NCBI GenBank assembly: GCA_900088475.1
Contig: FLMG01000787.1
Coordinates: forward strand, 62,001 to 126,000
Source of the DNA: Hyphochytrium catenoides
Lineage: Eukaryota; Sar; Hyphochytriomycetes; Hyphochytriales; Hyphochytriaceae
Direction of reading: 5' to 3'
Length of the DNA stretch: 64,000 nt
Part shown: piece after piece, positions 58,174 through 64,000 of the stretch
Layout of the letters: each line of letters starts with the position of its first letter
How positions within the stretch are numbered: position 1 is the first letter of the stretch
The notes under the pieces: generated by a model
The model's database searches: none
What the model was told of the DNA's origin: nothing
What the model saw: only the letters and a program-made list of their open reading frames with translations
Position numbers and translations under genes: made by a program

Positions 58174-61100
58174 TCACAGAAGGAGCTCCTCTTCACTACC
58201 TTGAAGAAAATCTAACTCCTTGTCAATAATCTCCTTCAGAAACACGACCCTCTCTACAGGTGGCCTGACTTCCAAAGCCAGCCGCTCCTCATCTATGGCC
58301 TCGTACCCGATCAGGTACAGAATGTGCTCAAGGATGATATCAGCACCCTCAAGCTTCTTGAACAGGCGATCAGATCTTGATATCGAGAGATATCTTTGAG
58401 ACTCCGCCTCATCCATGAGCGATGACAACACCGTAGCTGCCGCCTTTAGTACGCGGATCACTGCCCCTGAGCTTTCGTAGAGCTCGACCTCTCTTAGCAT
58501 GCGTGTTAGCTTTGTCCTCGTGGCGGTAGCCCAGCTATCCATACTGCCGTGTTCCGTGAAGCTTGAGAGCTGTGATGATGCCCTTAATCTACTCTCAGAA
58601 GACGCAGACCTAGGTTCAAAGGCTCCAGACGGTGTCCGCGACCCTCTAGGCCTTACCTCGATTGGTTCATACCTTGGGGACGGATCTGGAAACATCTCTA
58701 GCTGACCGAGACCAAGAAAAGACCCTCTGTTGCTCTGTCTTCGGGTGTCTCTCATAGCTGTCGCAGCCTCTAACGACGACAGAGGACTTTGTAGAGGTGC
58801 GGCAGAAGCCAAAGGCTCCTCGGGCTGGTCTGAGATTCCCATGAGCTCATGAAGCTCACTAACCATCTGTCTATGAGAATGCTTTTTCGCAAGAAGAACC
58901 GGATCGTCAGCCGGTATGCCCACCCGGCGGTGCCAAGTGTAGACTTTCTCTTCGACTGCTTTCCGTGCCTCATCTCGAGGTCGCTCAGAGACCTGCGGAC
59001 CTTCTTTAAAATGCTGAAGCTGTGATTCAGCTTCCTCCGCTCGTCTTCTGAGACGCGCAACTTCTTCCTTCAGCCCCTCCACCGATATATCTTCTCCACC
59101 TCCCGTTGCTGATTCATGCTCAGGCTTGCTCTGAGATATCATTTTAGCACTTGCCTTGTCAGGACTCAGAGGTGGGGGACTCGTTGCTGCCACAGTCGGC
59201 TTGAAGTAGAGCTTTTCTTCCTCTTGATTGTCAACTGAACGAGGGCTTTCCTCCAGGTATTTGTCAACACTGACGGATCTAATGCGTGGGTCATCGAGAT
59301 TCTCTATCTGATTGCCATGGGGACTATAAGATCGCTTTCGAGGGCTCTCCCATTGCTCCTCGTCCTCCGTCATTCTGCTTGATCGACGCTTTTGTGACAC
59401 TTCTACGCTTTCGACACTCCCTCTCCAGCTTCTTGAGTCTCTGTCGCTTTCCACATTTTTCTCAAGATATGAGAAAGCCCTCTTTGTCGAAGGAAAAGGG
59501 TAGGATGTCGGAATGCCGACGGCTTTGGCCAAGCGAGCCGCCTCTGCTGTGGCTTCAGCGGCAGCGGAGGTGTTAAGAGAGACTGCATGTAGCGCTGCCT
59601 CCAGCTCAGTCATTGGCCGTTCTGGTGACTCTTCTTTAGCTTCCTTAACGAGTTCTTTGCCGGAATCTACCGTAGAAAAGCTCTCCTTGCTTTTTAACGA
59701 CATCTTTCTGAGAGGTGGCATAGGGCCCCGTTCGGGTGGCGGAGCTGTCTTGAATAAGGTGGCTGAACTCGGGATTATCTTGTCGCCTCTTGTGCCCGTA
59801 AAGCTCTTTACGGAGTACTCGGAAGGAGGCGCTTTGGCCTGTCGCTAAGATAAAGAACCTAAGATTCTTTGTCTTTTACACTCCGTCTAATTTGCTACTC
59901 GTCTCCAATCTCTCGCTATCCCCGACGTTAGGCTCGATTTCGGCTTTTCTCTCTCTCTCTGTCTCTCTCTCTCTTGTGATGCAAACCGACATTTCTCTCT
60001 TCCCGAAGACACCAGACCAGCCATAGGATTCCCTCCCTTATTGCCAACAACTCTTCGTCTCCCTCCGTCCATAAACCCCACCTAATTTTATCTGTCTTTA
60101 GATTGCCCCGCGCGTCTACCGAGGGTCTGCACACGCTAACACCTACCATGAGCGATCGAGCGTCTTGCTCCGAGTCTACGGTTGGAGCCTTAGAAAACCT
60201 ACTTAAGGTATCCTCCTCCGCGGGGTTTGAGGATGTTCGCCGTATTCTTTCTCCCATGAACTTGTCCTTGGTATGGGCTCTAATCTCTAGGATACAGGCA
60301 GTACACACGCGAACCTTGGTAATCCCAATGGCATGGATCTCCACTTCTCTTTCTGGAGCGCACCCTGCGCATACGACCTCTCCACAACTTCTGCAATGGT
60401 GCCGTGACCTGAGAAGCTTGTTGAAAGGCTTTCGGCATAAGTTGCAGTTAGATCGGCGGTCGTCTGGAACCCAATGCTCTTGGCTCACAAAGGTACATGC
60501 GCTCAAGCGCTTCCTTTCGATGACAGCTGTGAGCTCAGACAAACTCAAAATCCTTTGCTTGAGCTCTGTTTCAGTTGCCGAGATGGACACCAAGCCACCT
60601 AAACAGAAGGGGAGGCACGCAGGAAGTGCATCAGAAGAGGTCGATGGGAGTTTCGTTGTAAGTTCTGAGGAGCTTTACCTATAAAGCGCTCCTGGCATAT
60701 ATAGGTCACAAGCGTTGTGTCCTTCTTCCTTCCTTCTTGCAGGATAAACCCTGTGCGGTGAATCTGGCCCCGAATGAACCCTCCCCTTGGCACTAAGGCA
60801 TTGAATTCGGTTTTGGGGCTAGACTCCATGACAATGATCCCAACACAGTTCTTGTCCCGAGTCTCATACAAGTTGCAGAACTATATAACGGAGATGTTAT
60901 TAGGACTTCTTGGCCTCTAAACCCTTTTCAGGTTCATCTAGACCATACATGACAACATACAAACGCACCTCCAAATACACGAAGTCTCGGTTGTGCCGCT
61001 GATTGCCACTCTTGCACTCATACGCGGCCCATTTCAGGCTCAACGATCTGTAGGGGTGTCCAGATGTAGGCACATCCAGGGTCTGGGGAATGAAAAGAAG

Positions 61101-61602
61101 CCAGTAGAGCTGTCAGTCAAAGTAGCGATAACGCATTAACTGTCAACCTGAGTCACCTGTAGGCATTGTCCATCGATAAAGTCGGGGAAGATGCTCTTAT
61201 AGTTGCGCTTGAATGACTCCGTGGTATGCGGAGAGAGCAAGTCCAGCAACTCCAGCAGATCAGCCTGCACCTCTGTCACTCCACGCATAAGGAAATACGT
61301 TGACCGCTCACCGGAGCTTGATGTGCGAGTCAGTATCGCCTTGGAGATAGTTACGGATTTCTTGTCCTGTATATGCAAGCAGTCACTGGGTTAATATCTA
61401 TTCCCCTCGACTATTTGGGAGGGATACCGGTCTATAGGACTACCTCGACAAAGAGCCATTGTATGGACGGATCATTGCTATTCAGGCGGACAAACTGTTG
61501 AGCCTTCGTTCTCATATGGCTTCTGTACTTAGAGTGCTCCTCGGGCGAGATCCCGGCCTTGGGCGGCACAGCCAAACTGGAGCTCGACTCTGCTCTACGC
61601 AT
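58174..61602 (-). CDS. START-FYVE-coiled-coil protein
   Basis: Six exons (61602-61444, 61366-61157, 61082-60969, 60880-60679, 60598-60120, 59838-58174) join in phase to 942 residues. Exons 2-4 form a START-like lipid-binding fold: SLSLKWAAYECKSG, RDFVYLEFCNLYETRD, then VPRGGFIRGQIHRTGFIL and TYICQERFIG. Exon 5 carries a FYVE zinc finger (about 270-330) with WVPD, eight Cys-type ligands, RHHCRSCG and KVRVC, which binds PI3P on endosomes. The large last exon is Ser/Pro/Glu-rich with a coiled coil (VEGLKEEVARLRRRAEEAE) and a helical C-terminus ending EEELLL. The START-then-FYVE order is the one expanded in oomycetes. It probably tethers or moves lipid at endosomes. Microsatellite-like CT runs lie in the last intron. 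Confidence 0.85.
59941..59982. repeat. (CT)n-rich microsatellite in intron
   Basis: CT/TC repeats interrupted by a G lie inside the 281-nt last intron of the START-FYVE gene. Confidence 0.7.
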
Positions 61603-64000
61603 CGCTTTAACAGTCCAGTGCGTAGGTCTTCTCTGATCAGTTGTAGGCAACAGTCGTAGGCTACGTCATAATAATTATCTATGCCAGCCAGCAGAAAGTG
61701 AACGATAATCGATCTAATTGCACCCACGATGGCCGAAGTTTCACGGCTTGTTGTTGGAGTTGCGCTACGAAGGATGGGAGCTCTGCAAAGGAAGACAACG
61801 AAGAGCCTAACCGTCCACCCACTGTGGAAGCGAGGGTGGTACTATGTGTGCGGAGCTGAGCTGGCGCCCGGCTACTCTCGTCTGGCGCAAGTTATATCGC
61901 TTGAATCAACAGATCATCTCGTCTTCCTCTTGTCGCCTTGCCTGTCTCGCCTCCTCTTTTCTTCCCCCCATCTTCCCAGGAGACTAGATTCTTAGCCTTC
62001 CTCGTCTTCTCTCTCCCTCCTCGTTCTTCTCTCTTCCTTGCATCTGCCTGGCGTCTTCGCGTCGCTCGAAAGTGAAGGTTCAACGCCGGCAGCAGCAGCA
62101 GCGGATGAGAGAGAGGAGAGAGGAAGGACTTCATGCTCCAGAGCCACAGAAACGATTGAAGCGGGACGTGTGGTTTTGTCCATTAGTCTGAGGTTATGCG
62201 CTATAATATGTGTGAGGCTGTTTGCAGTATGGAGGATTAGTAGAGTGAGTGAGAGAGAAAAGGACATGAGTTTGGAGGCTGCATTGTACTTTCGACATTG
62301 TCCTGTTTCGTAGCCGCATCCACAGAACTGTACTAATTTCGAATAAGATGACTTTTGTGCAGGATGGGAACGCATGGCGGGTGTAACGGCCGAAGTGCAC
62401 TTGTGGTGTGATCGGGACGAGCCAACCGACATACACCTCCTTTCCTTTGTCACTTGGACCTGGTCTCAGAGAGCCCAGCTTATCTCCAAACATCAACTTG
62501 TACTTGTAGTAACAATGAGCCACCAGAAAGAAGCGCAGTTGCAATGTTGATCGAGGTCGCAGAAAGGTCAAGAATCGTATTGCTGCTAAGCCCACAACGA
62601 ACGACGCTGGTAAGCCGTGTAAGCGTTCTCCTCTCCCCTGACTGCTTGAAGAGATTGTGCTGGTACTCGCTTCCCCTCTTCTGGCGTCACCACTACTACC
62701 ATCATTGCATTGCCGCTCCGCCGCCTCCTAGCGCCTTTTTGCGGCGGCAACCTCTGGCGTCATCACCACACCATTGCCCCACCTCTCATCATCTACCTCT
62801 TCTTGCGTCAGGGTCATCTGGCGTCACAACCATTGCCGCGACGGCCACCCATCTAGCTCCTTTCTTGCGTCGACCATCTCCATCGGAGAACGACAGTAGT
62901 GTTGTCGCTACTGAACCTGGTTATCGGATAGAGTTCATAAGTACTCAGTCCACCCTTAAAGTCATAACCTTACTGTTATGCTAATGCTCTACGAACGTAT
63001 TGTCAAGGACGAGATCACTTAAGGTACTGCTCTATGGCATGAGACTCGGATGATTAGGAGACCAAGAGCTAAGCTGTAGAACCTAAATAAAGAGACAAGA
63101 AAGAACACAGACTCCTCCTGGCGCTAAGTCTACGAAGCGTAGTCCTGAGCTAATTCGTGTCTTTCATCTCTTCGTTTGTTTCTCTTCTCTTCTTCGTCGA
63201 TTATCTCTCTTTTTCGATAACCATAGAGTCTCTCTCTCGCTTTAACACTCCCTGCGAGCTTTCTTCTTGTCTTCTCTCTCTCTGTCCCTTCTCTCTGTCG
63301 CTCTTTCCTCTTCTTTCCCAGTAGCTTCCCTTTTTCCCTCCTGTTGCTGAAGAGATAAAGTCAGAAAAGAACTGAGTGAAGATATTCTCTGCAACCTTTG
63401 TATCAAAGGAGGCGCGACCAACTAACATGATGAAGTAGTAAAGTCTATTGACTCTGTAACAAGCACGTGGATCTTGCACAACGGTATAACGAACATTTAG
63501 TTGGCCGAAAGACGGAAGATGGGAAACTGGTGACGGTCGACTGTTAACCTTGTTGAAAGAAAAGGGTGGATGTACCATCTTTGATTGAGAATGGCTATCT
63601 GGTCTGCATGTAGTAACGCACTGTCCACGGCCTTCCAGGAACACTGACGCAGTTGTGCTTGCTCGCAACAGACCCGCCGGCAGGGACATAACTGTTCCAC
63701 TGGAGTTGCGATGAGCAACACCTGTTTATGCCTGGCATAAGAGTGGGCCCTCTTGTGGCTGCTTCAACTAAGGTGACTGTAGTCAACAGCTTCGGGATAT
63801 CATCAGGCCTCTACTTCAATATCGCCCAAGGCGTTCTCAAGCAGGAAGATGCAGCACCTTTGGTCATCTGAAGCTTATCTATCAAAGAGTAATGGCCGGC
63901 ACGAATGAAGTCGCGAAAGAAAGAGCAGGGTTTACTTATTCCCGTAGCTCTAGTGAGTCCGTTGGCTAATCGAGGATAGTCTCGGGGGCGAATTAGTATG
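61603..64000. other. Right end, gene content unresolved
   Basis: The first part is the upstream region of the START-FYVE gene. Between 62,200 and 62,600, and between 63,350 and 63,790, minus-strand frames have protein-like composition (for example YKYKLMFGDKLGSLRP, and VEAATRGPTLMPGINRCC). I recognise no domain and cannot place exon borders. A CAG-type run lies at 62,090-62,103, and GA/CT-rich tracts at 61,990-62,040 and 63,180-63,310. A gene continuing beyond the window is possible. Confidence 0.35.

Noticed and set aside
1-64000. CRISPR arrays, insertion sequences, tRNA or rRNA genes
   Set aside because: I found no regularly spaced direct repeats with spacers, transposase, terminal inverted repeats or convincing tRNA/rRNA sequence by eye; a covariance-model scan was not possible.

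Overview
The window is nuclear DNA of a unicellular eukaryote. Most genes are split by GT-AG introns, many only 45-120 nt long. I rebuilt about a dozen spliced genes by hand, and their codon phases agree at every junction. The gene set contains an axonemal N-DRC subunit (DRC9), a three-unit EML protein with N-terminal EF-hands, a type II H+-pyrophosphatase, UFC1 and a START-FYVE protein. This suggests a flagellated protist of the SAR group. The START-FYVE pairing is typical of oomycetes and other stramenopiles, but the species cannot be named from sequence alone. TAA, TAG and TGA all end genes, so the code looks standard.

Layout, left to right: TMEM14/FAX-like membrane protein (-), SMYD-like SET protein (+), purple acid phosphatase with an in-frame TGA (-), kinase-like gene broken by an assembly gap (+), serine carboxypeptidase (-), DRC9/IQCG (+), mitochondrial ribosomal protein uS5m (+), PhyH-type dioxygenase (-), MED30-like (+), secreted thioredoxin-fold/low-complexity fusion (+), an unidentified gene (-), UFC1 (+), type II H+-PPase (+), a 12.7-kb EF-hand/HELP-WD40 gene (-), ELG1/ATAD5 clamp unloader (+), class I methyltransferase (-), DUF229 phosphatase-superfamily protein (-), START-FYVE protein (-), and an unresolved right end.

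From 0.7 to 54 kb the strands mostly alternate. Divergent pairs share upstream regions of about 0.6-1.9 kb, and convergent pairs end about 0.1-1.1 kb apart. The genes cover unrelated housekeeping roles (cilium, microtubules, PCNA unloading, transcription, ufmylation, mitochondrial translation, secretion and endomembranes). I see no operon, island or mobile element.

Points worth a second look: the UGA inside an otherwise intact acid phosphatase; a fusion of a CPDC thioredoxin-fold domain to a novel hydrophilic tail; a 58-61 bp degenerate tandem repeat near 57.2-57.5 kb; an IPT/TIG-like segment and paired PFF motifs in ELG1; and a kinase-like protein lacking the HxD aspartate. Two runs of N (7741-7817 and 39999-40049) interrupt genes.
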